Part shown: in pieces, positions 53,920 to 64,000 of the stretch
How the letters are laid out: every line of letters starts with the position of its first letter
Position numbering within the stretch: the first letter of the stretch is position 1
Source of the DNA: Chrysomallon squamiferum
Taxonomy: Eukaryota; Mollusca; Gastropoda; Neomphalida; Peltospiridae
Length of the DNA stretch: 64,000 nt
Direction: 5' to 3'
Assembly (NCBI GenBank): GCA_012295275.1
Contig: CM022676.1
Location: forward strand, 7,112,219 to 7,176,218
The notes under the pieces: model-generated
The model's database searches: none
The model's input: the letters and a program-made list of their open reading frames with translations, nothing else
Told to the model about the DNA's origin: nothing
Position numbers and translations under genes: made by a program

Positions 53920-54265
53920 TGCTAACAATTGTTTTTGTTTTATGTACCTCATGTTTGTGTATTATAGTATAACATTGTTTTTATTTTGTATATGTCATCT
54001 TTGTAATTTATAATAAATAACATTGTTTTTGTTTTATTTACGTCATGTTTGTAATTTATAGTATAACATTGTTTTTTTTTTTTTTATGTATACATCATAG
54101 TTGTAATTTGTTCTATAATGTAATAGCAGAATACTGGAATTTTGTACATGTTCAGTATTTTTATTTATTTATTTATTTATTTACTACTACTACTACTTTT
54201 CTGTATTATTATTACTACTTATTATTATTGTCATTGTTATTATTATTATTATTATTATTACATTA
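53920..54265. repeat. ~55-bp repeat (three to four copies) then (TTA)/(CTA)n
   Basis: TAACATTGTTTTTGTTTTAT, GTACRTCATGTTTGTAATTT, ATAGTA recurs at 53930, 53970, 54018 and 54063. It is followed by TTTA, CTA and ATT repeats. Confidence 0.82.
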
Positions 54266-55479
54266 CTGTATATTGTAAAAGTTAAATTATAGTATTTTTA
54301 TACATATTAAATGCACTGTATCTTATTATGAAACATTTACAAACTAATTTTTAAAAACATGTTCTTATAATACATGTTATACATATCTAACATCTAAATA
54401 TTTGAATCATATATATCTAATACACATTGGAACAAATTTGCGACTAATTTTTAAGAATAGATGTTAACAATACAATTAATATAGCTAAACAGTGGAACTG
54501 CATACACTGTAACTTACTGTAATACCTTTGCAAAGTTGATCTATGAAAATATGAACTTATGACACAAATGTTATACACAAATTATGTAATAACTAAATTA
54601 AAATTTTGTAAAAGTTTATTTGTAAGAGTTTTTATATATCAAAGTACTGAGCTTTAGCCAACAGAAGTGGATTGACACAAAACTTTTTAATTTCAACATT
54701 TTGTCAAAAAATGCATTTATATATATGTATGTACCTTAACTCTTTGATCCAGTGATGAAATTGACAGATATTAATCCTATTGTGTGTTTTGGAGCACTTT
54801 TATTAATACTGTTATTTGCTGGATGCAATGAGCTCTCCAATTTGTCTGGAAATGTCTGGCCACATCACAGGAACTAAACCTGGTACAGGAATGAATGCGA
54901 TATCAAAGTGAAACTTGTGCATTCACGAATTTGAAAATGTTCATAACATCAGTCATTGAAAATGTGACTTACAACTTGATTCCACATGATGGGTCACGTA
55001 GTACATGGACTGTTTAAACCTTTTAGAAAAGCTAAAATGTGGAAATGTTCAGCTGTTGACTAAGACAGTTTTTGAATATATATATGTGTGTGTATTTTAT
55101 TTTTTTTTTTTTTTTTTTTTTTACCATAACCAGTACATAATGGAAGCTGGGGTCCCAAAACATTTGATTATTTAAATTTGTTATGACAAATGACATTCTA
55201 TCAGATTTCATATCATATCATGTCTCTTTTTTTCTTAAATCGGAATTTATTTTTTATTATGTGTCAGATTTTTTGTACAGTTGAGATTTCTCTGTGATTC
55301 TGCCTTTCCAACAAGTCAGTTTTTAATATTTGTCTGTAAGACTCTCTGTCTGTGTGTCACGTCCATTCTCAAATATCTGAAATAAAAAAATAAATAAATA
55401 AGTAAAAAAATATAAATCTGATACTGTGAAACAGTTATTGATAGTGTCGGAAAATCTGTAATATTAGATCTTTGAATAA

Positions 55480-55750
55480 CCCCAGGATACCAGATACCCA
55501 AGATACCACATCAGTATACCAGATCTGGTAACCAAGAACACCATATATGATATCCAATATACCATACCAGGATACCACTTCTGGATAATGAAAATATCAG
55601 ACTAATAGACATATGACAAACTTGGATACCTAGAATACCAGGTACAGGCATTCAACACACCATATCTAGACACCAATAGTATCAGATCTGGATACCAATG
55701 ATGTTGGATGTGGATACTCATGACACTAGTCCTGGATACCAAGGATATCA
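55480..55750. repeat. Diverged short repeat with ATACCAGATCTGGATACC
   Basis: About ten loosely spaced variants of ATACCAGATCTGGATACCAA. The core CCAGATCTGG is a perfect 10-bp palindrome. Confidence 0.65.
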
Positions 55751-55854
55751 TCAGTTGCTTTAAATTACTAGATATTTAACAGATAAAAAAATAAAAAAAT
55801 TATGACTGTGTCCCTTTAATGACAATAAATAATTATGATAGTGTCCCTTTAATT

Positions 55855-55886
55855 AAAAATATTAATAATAAAAATATTAATAATAA

Positions 55887-55946
<60 letters not shown>

Positions 55947-55966
55947 TAATAATAATAATAATAATA

Positions 55967-56003
<37 letters not shown>

Positions 56004-56020
56004 GTAATAACAGTAATAAT
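55855..56020. repeat. (AAT)n microsatellite
   Basis: Over 130 bp of AAT repeats. Confidence 0.97.
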
Positions 56021-56243
56021 ATAACATGTTACTTTAAACAAAAAAGACATAGAACAGTCATACTTCTGTAATGAAAAGCAGAGGGCACTAAAGTGTACAA
56101 GTGTATAAAAATGTCAGCCTGTACGACCCAGTGCTAAGTGAGAATTCTGTTCAGCTGTGAACAGACACCATTCAGCAGAGAAATGATTAAATCATGTTCA
56201 CACATTTCTCTGCAGTGCATATTAATTAAAATATCCAAGACTG

Positions 56244-56249
<6 letters not shown>

Positions 56250-56284
<35 letters not shown>

Positions 56285-56359
56285 TATACCTACATACATA
56301 TGTACATACATATATATACATACACACACACACACATACACACGTAAACATACATACAT

Positions 56360-56394
<35 letters not shown>

Positions 56395-56407
56395 TACATA
56401 CATATAA

Positions 56408-56438
<31 letters not shown>

Positions 56439-56490
56439 TGCATACATATTTACTTACATACATACATAGATACAAGCATATAGATACATG

Positions 56491-56521
<31 letters not shown>

Positions 56522-56611
56522 ACATACATCTACATATATAGAGAAGCAGATATCACACATAAACACACTCACACGTAACACAGCATGATCACACACATAC
56601 AACTGACCTAG

Positions 56612-56643
<32 letters not shown>

Positions 56644-56660
56644 ATCACACAGACAGACAG
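56250..56660. repeat. (TG)n, (ATAC)n and (AC)n block
   Basis: TG at 56251-56283, TACA/AC/TA mixes to 56520, AC at about 56613-56640, (CAGA)n to about 56662. Confidence 0.96.
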
Positions 56661-56734
56661 ACACCATTATTCACCCAGCATTAACCACAACAATGAGAAA
56701 CAAAAACAAAACAAAACTTCAGACCAAAATGAAA

Positions 56735-56940
56735 TAAAACCGTCGACTCCATTCAGACAAGTTTTCGTATACCAGTTCTGCTTCTGCATTCGAACCTGTC
56801 TTCATGTTGACATTTTCATTATTGCATAGTGCCCGAGTCTTCAGCCCAGTTGGATGTTGATTAAACTACTTTTATTACGGAACACTGCTGTTCCTTGATT
56901 AGTTAATTTTATAGTTGCATGTCGCAGTCGAGAAAGAAAA
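56735..56940. promoter_or_regulatory. Complex-sequence island, candidate regulatory element
   Basis: Includes AACCGTCGACTCCATTCAGA, TGCATAGTGCCCGAGTCTTC, GATTAGTTAATTTTATAGTT and GCATGTCGCAGTCGAG. It is non-repetitive, GC-patched and lacks exon signals. Confidence 0.32.
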
Positions 56941-57409
56941 GGAAAAAAAAAAAAAAAAAAAAAAGTAAATTAAAAAAAAGAGGAAATTTGTTCCGTTGGA
57001 AATGCAATTTTCCATTTTGTTGGCTTATGTTTAACTTTTATATATCTTTTTTGTTCAGATAATGTTAATTGAAATGAGTGAAAAAAAAAGAAGAAAAAAA
57101 AGAGAGAAAATTATTTAAAAGGAAGAGAGAGAGAGAGAGAGGTGTTCATATATTAATCATGATATTTAAATATTTGATTTTATTTAAACAACATTAAAAA
57201 AAGAAAGAAAGGAAAAAAAAAGAACAAAGAGGAGAGAACTGTGTCTCGACAGCACAGCAGGTACCACTAAGTTTTATTAGCAATCAGAAAATGTAGTAAA
57301 TTTTTAAAAACAGATGTGAAAGCTGGGAATAAACTAAAAAAAAAAGAAGAAAAAAGTGTCCCTGGTGAATCCAGGATGATCTGAAAATGTGCAAGTTATT
57401 GTTGTGAAT

Positions 57410-57530
57410 GTAAGTTTGAAAAATGAAACAAGTGTGAAAAAATGAAACAAGTCTGGAAAATAAAACAAGCTCCAAAAATGAACCAAGTCCAAAAAATGAA
57501 CCAAGTCTGGAAAATGAAACAAATGTCAAA
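57410..57530. repeat. ~17-18 bp tandem repeat
   Basis: About seven copies of AAAATGAAACAAGTCTGG. Confidence 0.88.
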
Positions 57531-57699
57531 GAAAGAAAATACTGGTTGCTAAGACAACAAGATGGTGAAAAGTGAACACATTTCTGTTAGTTTTGAAAGA
57601 CACTTTATGTGATGTGTTAACATTGAACTTTTCAGTCACAGATTTATCCTTACAAATCATTTATGGTCATCTATCTATACAGATCATTTATCATCATTT

Positions 57700-58095
57700 A
57701 TTATCATCTTTCTTCCTCTCACTTCTCTACTTTCTGTCTTCCTATCTCTTCTTTTTTCATTTCTTTCATCCATTTCTAACTCTTTCTTTCTTTCTCCCTT
57801 TTATTTTTTCATTCTCTGTCATCCCATTATCCATTCTCTACCTTCTCTTTTATCTCTCTATCCTTCTTTTCCCATCCCTTTCTTTTCTCTTCCTGTCCCT
57901 TACTTTATTCCCTTTTTTAAATCTCTTCCATCCCTTTTTATCCCTTAACCTTTTTCTTCACATCCCCTTTTTTCCAATCCCCTTTTTATTTTATTTTCTT
58001 CCCTTTCTATCTCTTTCATTTTGTTATTTTATATCTCATATTCCTTCTTTTTTCATTTCATTCCCTACCGTTTGTCATTTCTTCCTTTTTCTTTC
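57700..58095. repeat. Long pyrimidine-rich (plus strand) tract
   Basis: About 400 bp of CTTTC/CCCTT-type DNA, almost free of G. The long S/L/F-rich frame is the tract translated. Confidence 0.85.
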
Positions 58096-58273
58096 CATCT
58101 CCAATGATTCCAGTCATAAACTTTGGTTATGTTTCTGAGAATGTCTATTTCCATCTGTGGTAATAAAATGTTTTTAAAAGAAGATTATTTATTCCAATGC
58201 TTAGAAAATTAATGAAGGAATCTACTAAGTGTATGTCATAATTTTCAGAAATTTAAATAAACATAAACGATTT

Positions 58274-58274
<1 letters not shown>

Positions 58275-58304
<30 letters not shown>

Positions 58305-58305
58305 G
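58275..58305. repeat. Poly-T tract
   Basis: A run of about 26 T, with further T/A-runs to 58376 and a poly-A at about 58546-58577. Confidence 0.93.
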
Positions 58306-58764
58306 AAATTTTTCAGTAATTCTTTAATGCTGTTTCTTTTCTCTTTCTTCTTTTTTTAAAAAAAACTTTTTTTTTTTGGCTTCGATGCTAATTTAGCCAG
58401 AAACTTTCCGAATCAATGACTAACAAGAGAATAATTTTTGTGAAAGAAAAGACTATTTAGCTGAAACGAAATCATTTTGACAGGAAAAGGAACTCTTTTG
58501 GTAAAGGAGATAATTTCTTAGCAGGAAAGAGAACTCTTTATCCCTAAAAAAAAAAAAAAAAAAAAAATAAAAAAAATGTTTTTCATAAAAGAAATTTTAT
58601 TTTTCATTTTTTTTTGCTACAAATGGGAACATTTCACTAGAAATAAAAGATATATTTTTTTAAAATTCAGACAGGAAGGAGAACTCTTTAACAAAAGAAA
58701 TAATAAAAATTTCTTTGACAGAAAAATGGACACTCAAAAGCAGTGATCAAGTAACTGGTGCGAA

Positions 58765-58970
58765 TAAGAATTTCCATTCAGAGTTATTTATCCCTTAAAG
58801 AACTCTCCTCAGCTGAAGAGGGTATTTTACCTCCATTAATGCTCAGATGAATATAATCTGAAATGTAGACACCTCATTATCTCTTCATTATCCGCAGCCT
58901 CTTCAGATTTCAAGCAAAAATGTCCCATTAAAAAACGAAGCATTAAGAATTTGATGTTCTTTCTGGCATC
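58765..58970. promoter_or_regulatory. Complex-sequence island, candidate regulatory element
   Basis: Includes AGTTATTTATCCCTTAAAGA, CTCCATTAATGCTCAGATGA, TTATCTCTTCATTATCCGCA and several GATA/ATTA-type cores. No exon signals were found. Confidence 0.3.
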
Positions 58971-59002
58971 CATTTTGTGAATTGAATCCAATTATCAATA
59001 TT

Positions 59003-59325
<323 letters not shown>

Positions 59326-59389
59326 AATAATTTCAAGAAGTTCATTTCTAAAATTTTCATGTTTGTTTTACTTCTAACTTCGTCCATCT

Positions 59390-59850
59390 TTCCATCATTT
59401 TTCTATTTTGTTTTTCTCTCTTTCCATACTTTTCAGTTGATTTTCAAAAAAGAATCTGATACAGATCTTCTTTCTTTCCATATTGTTTCTTCTTTCTGTT
59501 TTTGTTCTGTAAATATATTTCTCTCAGTCTTATTCTTCCTTCTTTCCTTCATGTTCTTCCTTTCCATCCTTCTTCCTTCTTTCCATCTTGTTCATCCTTC
59601 TCATCTTTCTTTTTATTCCAATCTCCCTTCTCACTTATTGATTCTTTTTTTTCCACTTAATTCTTCATTCTTCTGTCTTCATCTTCTCTTTCTTTCAATC
59701 TTTCTTCATTCTTCTGTCTTCATCTTCTCTTTCTTTCACTCTTTCTCTTCCTTCTATCTTTGTCTTCCTTCTCTCTTTGTCTTCCTTCTCTTTACCTCTT
59801 CATTCCCATCTTTTCTTCTTTATTCCCCGTCTTTTTCTTTCGTTATGATC
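59390..59850. repeat. Second long pyrimidine-rich tract, with a 42-bp duplication
   Basis: About 450 bp of CTT-rich DNA, in which TTCATTCTTCTGTCTTCATC followed by TTCTCTTTCTTTCA occurs twice, 42 bp apart (about 59665 and 59707). Confidence 0.85.
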
Positions 59851-59939
59851 CTTGAAGATATTTGCAGAAGATCATCATGTAAATCCAACGCACACACATT
59901 CACACACATTCACACACACACACACACACACAGAGAAGA

Positions 59940-60162
59940 CTTCGGCTCATTTTCTCTGGTCAGTGTTTGCACTGGATGCAGATCGATGGACAAACACCCA
60001 GTATCGGCCATTTCAGTGGCGAGAATCTCGTGTTAATTGCTGTAATAATGTTATCTCAAGCACTGACCATCTGTACAGTCGGTCGGTCGGACAACGAGCG
60101 CGAATCAATTTCAAATTCCATCTGTCCTCGGGCAGTTTCTGCCAGTGGAAGCCTCACAGAAG

Positions 60163-60193
<31 letters not shown>

Positions 60194-60240
60194 TAGCTGT
60201 AATTAGGGAGTTGCCAGTAACCAACCTGCAATGGACTGTG
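59940..60240. promoter_or_regulatory. Complex GC-patched island, candidate regulatory element
   Basis: Includes GATGCAGATCGATGGACAAA, CGAGAATCTCGTGTTAATTG, CAGTCGGTCGGTCGGACAAC and ATCTGTCCTCGGGCAGTTTC, then (TCTG)n at 60161-60194. It is CpG-containing in contrast to its surroundings. Confidence 0.35.
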
Positions 60241-60364
60241 GCTGTGTTTTGTAATGTGATCTATAGTAGCACTACTATTACTATCATCTTATCATTGTCT
60301 GTGGTTAAATGTTGTGATTGTATCTTTCAGTATTTTATGATGAGGTTTTTTCTTCAGTATATAT

Positions 60365-60630
60365 TTTGAGATGGTCTGTGGCAATATTATATGATGGTGT
60401 CTGACAAAATGTTGTGATAGTCTCTGATGGTATTATGTATGGTCTGTTATATATTTTTATGATAGATGGTGGCAATATTTTGTGATTGTCTGTGGCAATA
60501 ATTTTGTGATGGTGTATGGCAATAATTTTGTGATAGTATATGGTAAAATGGTTTGATGTCTATGGCAATATTTTGTGATGGTGTTTGATAATATTGTGTG
60601 ATGGTCTTTGGCAATATTATCACAGTATAA
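60365..60630. repeat. Diverged ~25-bp repeat with GGCAATATTTTGTGATGGTC
   Basis: About ten copies, with variable TATGGCAATAATTTTGTGAT words. Confidence 0.85.
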
Positions 60631-60999
60631 TGCACTTCTCATCAGCTGAGGTAATGATCTGTTGATCTCTCTCTTTGATCTTTTCTTTTTCTCTTTCTCA
60701 CTTTCTCTCACTTTCTTTCACTCTTGCTCTCTCTCTCTCCATACAAATATATTTCTTAAAACATTCTCATTTTATTTTTTTTCATCTGTTCTTGTCATGC
60801 TTTTATTGAAAGCTTACCCACAAAAAATTATCTAACAGTCTTTCCTTAACCCCAATTCTTTTCCCCATTTTTTTCTGGGTTTTTTTCCCATCTCACACTA
60901 ACAATGTTTTTTCCATCTTCCATTGACAATAAATAAAAAAACCAACAAAACAAAAAAACAACTTAGTCTAATCATCACAAATGAATTAAACTCAGCGAC

Positions 61000-61440
61000 C
61001 TTCTCCAACACTGCAACTGAATGCGACGACCAACAACAACGTCGCAGGAATCACATCGTTAGCTAAATGTCATCATCGGCAACCTTCTCCCTGCCAGTTT
61101 TGTCTACAAATGCAGTGGATACACATCGCAGGAAAACTAATAATGATTCCTCTCTTTCTTTCTTTCTTTCTTTCGCCTGTTAGCCTGTTAGCCTCTCGCG
61201 GCATTCGCGGCATCGATGCCTCCCGCCAGTGGCATATTTCTGAGATCCGAGCGCAAAGACACGTTTCGGTTATGGATTCTTTGGCAGTCCAGCTGAGAAA
61301 CGGCAGGATTATTTAAATATGATTGGTTGTTATGAATGGGCAGGTTACCACGGTAATTTGCCGAGCAAACAAAGCGACAGTGTTGTGACAAGGCGGCAGA
61401 GAAAGAAAAGAAAATCGGTTTGTTGCGGAGACAAAAGATT
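61000..61440. promoter_or_regulatory. Largest complex island, with an X-box-like site
   Basis: About 440 bp of non-repetitive, CpG-bearing sequence apart from (TTTC)n at about 61154-61174. It includes CGCGGCATTCGCGGCATCGA, CGAGCGCAAAGACACGTTTC, GATTGGTTGTTATGAATGGG and GTTACCACGGTAAT (61344-61357, one mismatch to the RFX X-box). Both strands have open frames of 60-90 codons. None shows a recognisable domain or clean splice pair, so a regulatory element is preferred. Confidence 0.38.
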
Positions 61441-61479
61441 TCTTTTTTCATCGTTGTTGTTACTAAAATTTTTTAAAGG

Positions 61480-61506
61480 ATTTTTTTTTTTTTTTTTTTT
61501 TTAAAC

Positions 61507-61535
<29 letters not shown>
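61480..61535. repeat. Two poly-T tracts
   Basis: T-runs at about 61481-61502 and 61509-61535, separated by AAACG. Confidence 0.96.
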
Positions 61536-61539
<4 letters not shown>

Positions 61540-61753
61540 AATGTTGTTCTAAGATTTGACTTGGGTTTGGTCAAATGCTAGAATAAACATTTTTTTTGTA
61601 GCAAGAAGTTTCTAGTTTTGTTTAATCTGTTTTAAAAAAAGTTTTTGCAATTGGAAACAGTATTAGCAGTTTTCTTTTATTTCGTAGAGTTTTGTTAGTT
61701 TTATATACACACACATACTTACACATGCAAATACATACATTCATATATACATA

Positions 61754-61754
<1 letters not shown>

Positions 61755-61830
<76 letters not shown>

Positions 61831-61832
61831 TT
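61755..61832. repeat. (CT)n(TA)n microsatellite
   Basis: CT at 61758-61813 and TA to about 61830, flanked by ACAT repeats. Confidence 0.97.
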
Positions 61833-62444
61833 ACATCCAAAAATTCATACATGTATCCAAACATACATACAGGTATGCATACACACATAACATATACACG
61901 TATGAACATACATACAAACAAACATATAGTATATCTCTTTCAAAATCATTCTAAAATATATCCTTTTATTACAAGAACAGCTTATTTTTTACCTAACACC
62001 ACACAGTCTCGATCCTGCGACCATTCATACCACAAATCAAGCTTTAACCCACTATATATCTACCTCACTGATTCTTAAGACCCTTTATTTTCATGAAATA
62101 TTCAGCATCATGAAAAACTTTAGTATTATATACGACCTCGCTGAATTCGCTAATACTTTAAGTCTGTCTATGTTTTCTGATTTATAAAGGATAGATTCCA
62201 ATCTTCATCATCTTGTGTTTTCTGTTGTCTATAACAGAGGTAAGAAAATCTATAAACTGTCTCAGATAAACTGTGGCCTTAGTTCCAAGGAGACTGAAAC
62301 CATCTGATGCATTCTGTAATTGAACCTCTTTAAAGCAGCCGCTTGTGTATTAAGAGGTAGCTGAACCTCTTTAAAATGACCACCTGTGTATAAGAGGTTA
62401 TTCGGTAACTCAGCCTGTTAAAAATGACTACAGAAAGCATTACT

Positions 62445-62860
62445 GCTGTTGCCACTGTTACAGCTACTACTATTGCTACTGCTGCAGCTACTAGTTTTGC
62501 AGCTACTACTACAGCTGCTATCATAGCTACTACTATTGCTACTTTTACTGCTACTACCATTGCAACTACTGTTAACAGAAACAAAACCACTATGATTACT
62601 AGTAATCATTAAAGTAATCATTATTACAACTATTACTAATATTACCAACAAATACAGTAATAACAATAGTAATAATAATAATAATAATCATGATAATAAT
62701 ATTAATAATAATAATAATAACAGTATTAATGATAGCAGTAGTAATAATAATAATGATAGTAATAATAATAATGACAGTAATAATAATGCTAGTAGTAGTA
62801 ATAATAATGATGATAGTAATAACAAAAATAATAATAGTAATAAAAATGATAATGACGGTA
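62445..62860. repeat. (CTA/CTG)n then (AAT)n triplet block
   Basis: CTACT/CTGCTA triplets to about 62575, then AAT/AGT/GAT triplets to 62860. Confidence 0.93.
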
Positions 62861-62899
62861 ACAGTTTAGAATGTATTCTCAGATCAAGGAAATCATGTA

Positions 62900-63083
62900 A
62901 TTTACTAATGAAACTTAGACAATGACAAACGAAGAATTAATCTGGTGGAAGTAATCTGTTTACATGGGAAGCCAATTATGACGGGCATTTCCGGGAAAAA
63001 AAAAAAGGAAAAAAAAATCGTGAATTATTCATAATTTCACATCGATGAGAAATTCTGCAGTAAATAAATTCTCCTCTCGTGCG

Positions 63084-63118
<35 letters not shown>

Positions 63119-63240
63119 CAGCATGAATAATAACAACTAATTGATCATTTTGAAAAGACGCCCCCATTAAAATCTTCCGCTCAGCTTAGTCCGCAGTGGT
63201 TGCGATTGCTCCGTGCATTTGAAGTGGATCAAAGTGAAGA
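62900..63240. promoter_or_regulatory. Complex-sequence island interrupted by (AC)n
   Basis: Includes CCAATTATGACGGGCATTTC, GAATTATTCATAATTTCACA, AACTAATTGATCATTTTGAA and CAGTGGTTGCGATTGCTCCG, with (AC)n at 63088-63114. ATTA/TAAT-rich with CpG patches. No exon signals were found. Confidence 0.32.
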
Positions 63241-63244
63241 AAAA

Positions 63245-63400
63245 TGAAGAAGAAGAAGAAGAAAAAAAAAAAAAAGAAATTTGAAGAGATGTTCATTTTT
63301 CGGTCTTCGTTAATCGATATGTTGGATGGATGGATGGATGGATGGATGGAAAATGGTGGAAGTGATAATGGGTTGTAGTAGTAGTAGCAGAAGAAGAAGA
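63245..63400. repeat. (GAA)n, (GGAT)n and (AGT)n
   Basis: GAA triplets at 63246-63262, (GGAT)n at about 63325-63349, GTA/GAA triplets at about 63375-63402. Confidence 0.9.
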
Positions 63401-63681
63401 AGATGAATGACAAATAGTTTTGATGTGTGTAATATCTTGTGCATGTTCTGAAGTTGTTGTTTTTTTATGATGGTAATTTTGTAATATTCTTCTTTCACTT
63501 GGGTTTGAACAAAAGGTTTTATGTCGTTGCTTATCTGAAAGGGACTAAATTAAGTTGGAGTGGTTGTTAGTTTATATAAAGAGTATGGAAGTTTAATGAT
63601 GTCCTTAGACCTCATTACATTTTGCCTATACTTCGAGCCTTATGTTCTATACAAATGTATAATGTGTGTATGCATTTATAT

Positions 63682-63739
63682 GTGTGTGTGTGTGTGTATG
63701 TAGAAAACAGATCATAATTAAATATTTATTGTTTGTGGG

Positions 63740-63787
<48 letters not shown>

Positions 63788-64000
63788 TAGTAAAACAGAA
63801 ACAGACAAGATCAAAAAGAGAGAAGGAGAGAAAAAAAAGACAGACCAGAAGTAAAGAAATACACCAAGAGAGACAGAAGAAAAGAACATATGAAAAACAC
63901 AGAGAAAAATGGAGTAAGATAAAAAGAACGAATGAAAGAGATACAGAAGGAAAGAAAGTGCAAAAAACAGAGAGACAAATGAAGATGGATAAAAAGAGGC
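63682..64000. repeat. (TG)n, (AG)n and purine-rich tail
   Basis: TG at about 63682-63697, AG at 63742-63788, then AGA/GAA-rich DNA (purines strongly dominant) to the window end. Confidence 0.9.

Overview
The window looks like nuclear DNA from an animal with large, AT-rich, repeat-laden introns. Three gene pieces are supported, all with spliceosomal (GT-AG) introns. The dense (AC)n, (AG)n, (TA)n, (ATAC)n and trinucleotide microsatellites, the many diverged minisatellites and the tRNA-like SINE pieces fit a mollusc, most likely a cephalopod such as an octopus. That assignment is inferred from texture, not from a diagnostic gene.

Layout. (1) 1-1.2 kb: the last two coding exons of a plus-strand gene, ending in a segment that resembles the last repeat of an FGF-like beta-trefoil, with a polyadenylation signal. 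(2) 4.5-8.6 kb, minus strand: a complete ubiquitin-ribosomal protein L40 fusion gene (UBA52/RPL40 type). It encodes 128 residues in four coding exons, and a tiny non-coding first exon begins at a polypyrimidine (TOP-like) start. It is tail-to-tail with gene 1. (3) 9.5-9.9 kb, plus strand: a CpG-containing promoter with an E-box and two inverted CCAAT boxes, a 5' leader with two short upstream ORFs, and a first coding exon encoding a signal peptide that ends in phase 1 at a strong splice donor. It is head-to-head with the L40 gene.

From 9.87 kb to the end (54 kb) I find no convincing protein-coding exon. The simplest reading is that this is the first intron of the signal-peptide gene, or that intron plus intergenic DNA. 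It is mostly microsatellites, diverged minisatellites (units of about 18 to 155 bp), homopolymer runs and long pyrimidine tracts, plus tRNA-like SINE fragments. Among these lie islands of ordinary-complexity, relatively GC-rich sequence with homeodomain-like ATTA cores, which look like cis-regulatory elements. Several islands carry RFX X-box palindromes: two perfect matches to GTNRCC-N2-RGYAAC, three one-mismatch matches, and weaker ones clustered at 48-49.4 kb.

The most unusual structure is a long inverted repeat at 12.9-14.0 / 16.2-17.0 kb. Its arms contain diverged tandem units of about 145 bp in opposite orientation, yet share a perfectly identical 92-nt block. No prokaryotic system, CRISPR array, rRNA or intact tRNA gene was seen. 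Long predicted proteins of poly-V, poly-T, poly-H, CVCV or HTHT type are translations of simple repeats and are not annotated as genes.
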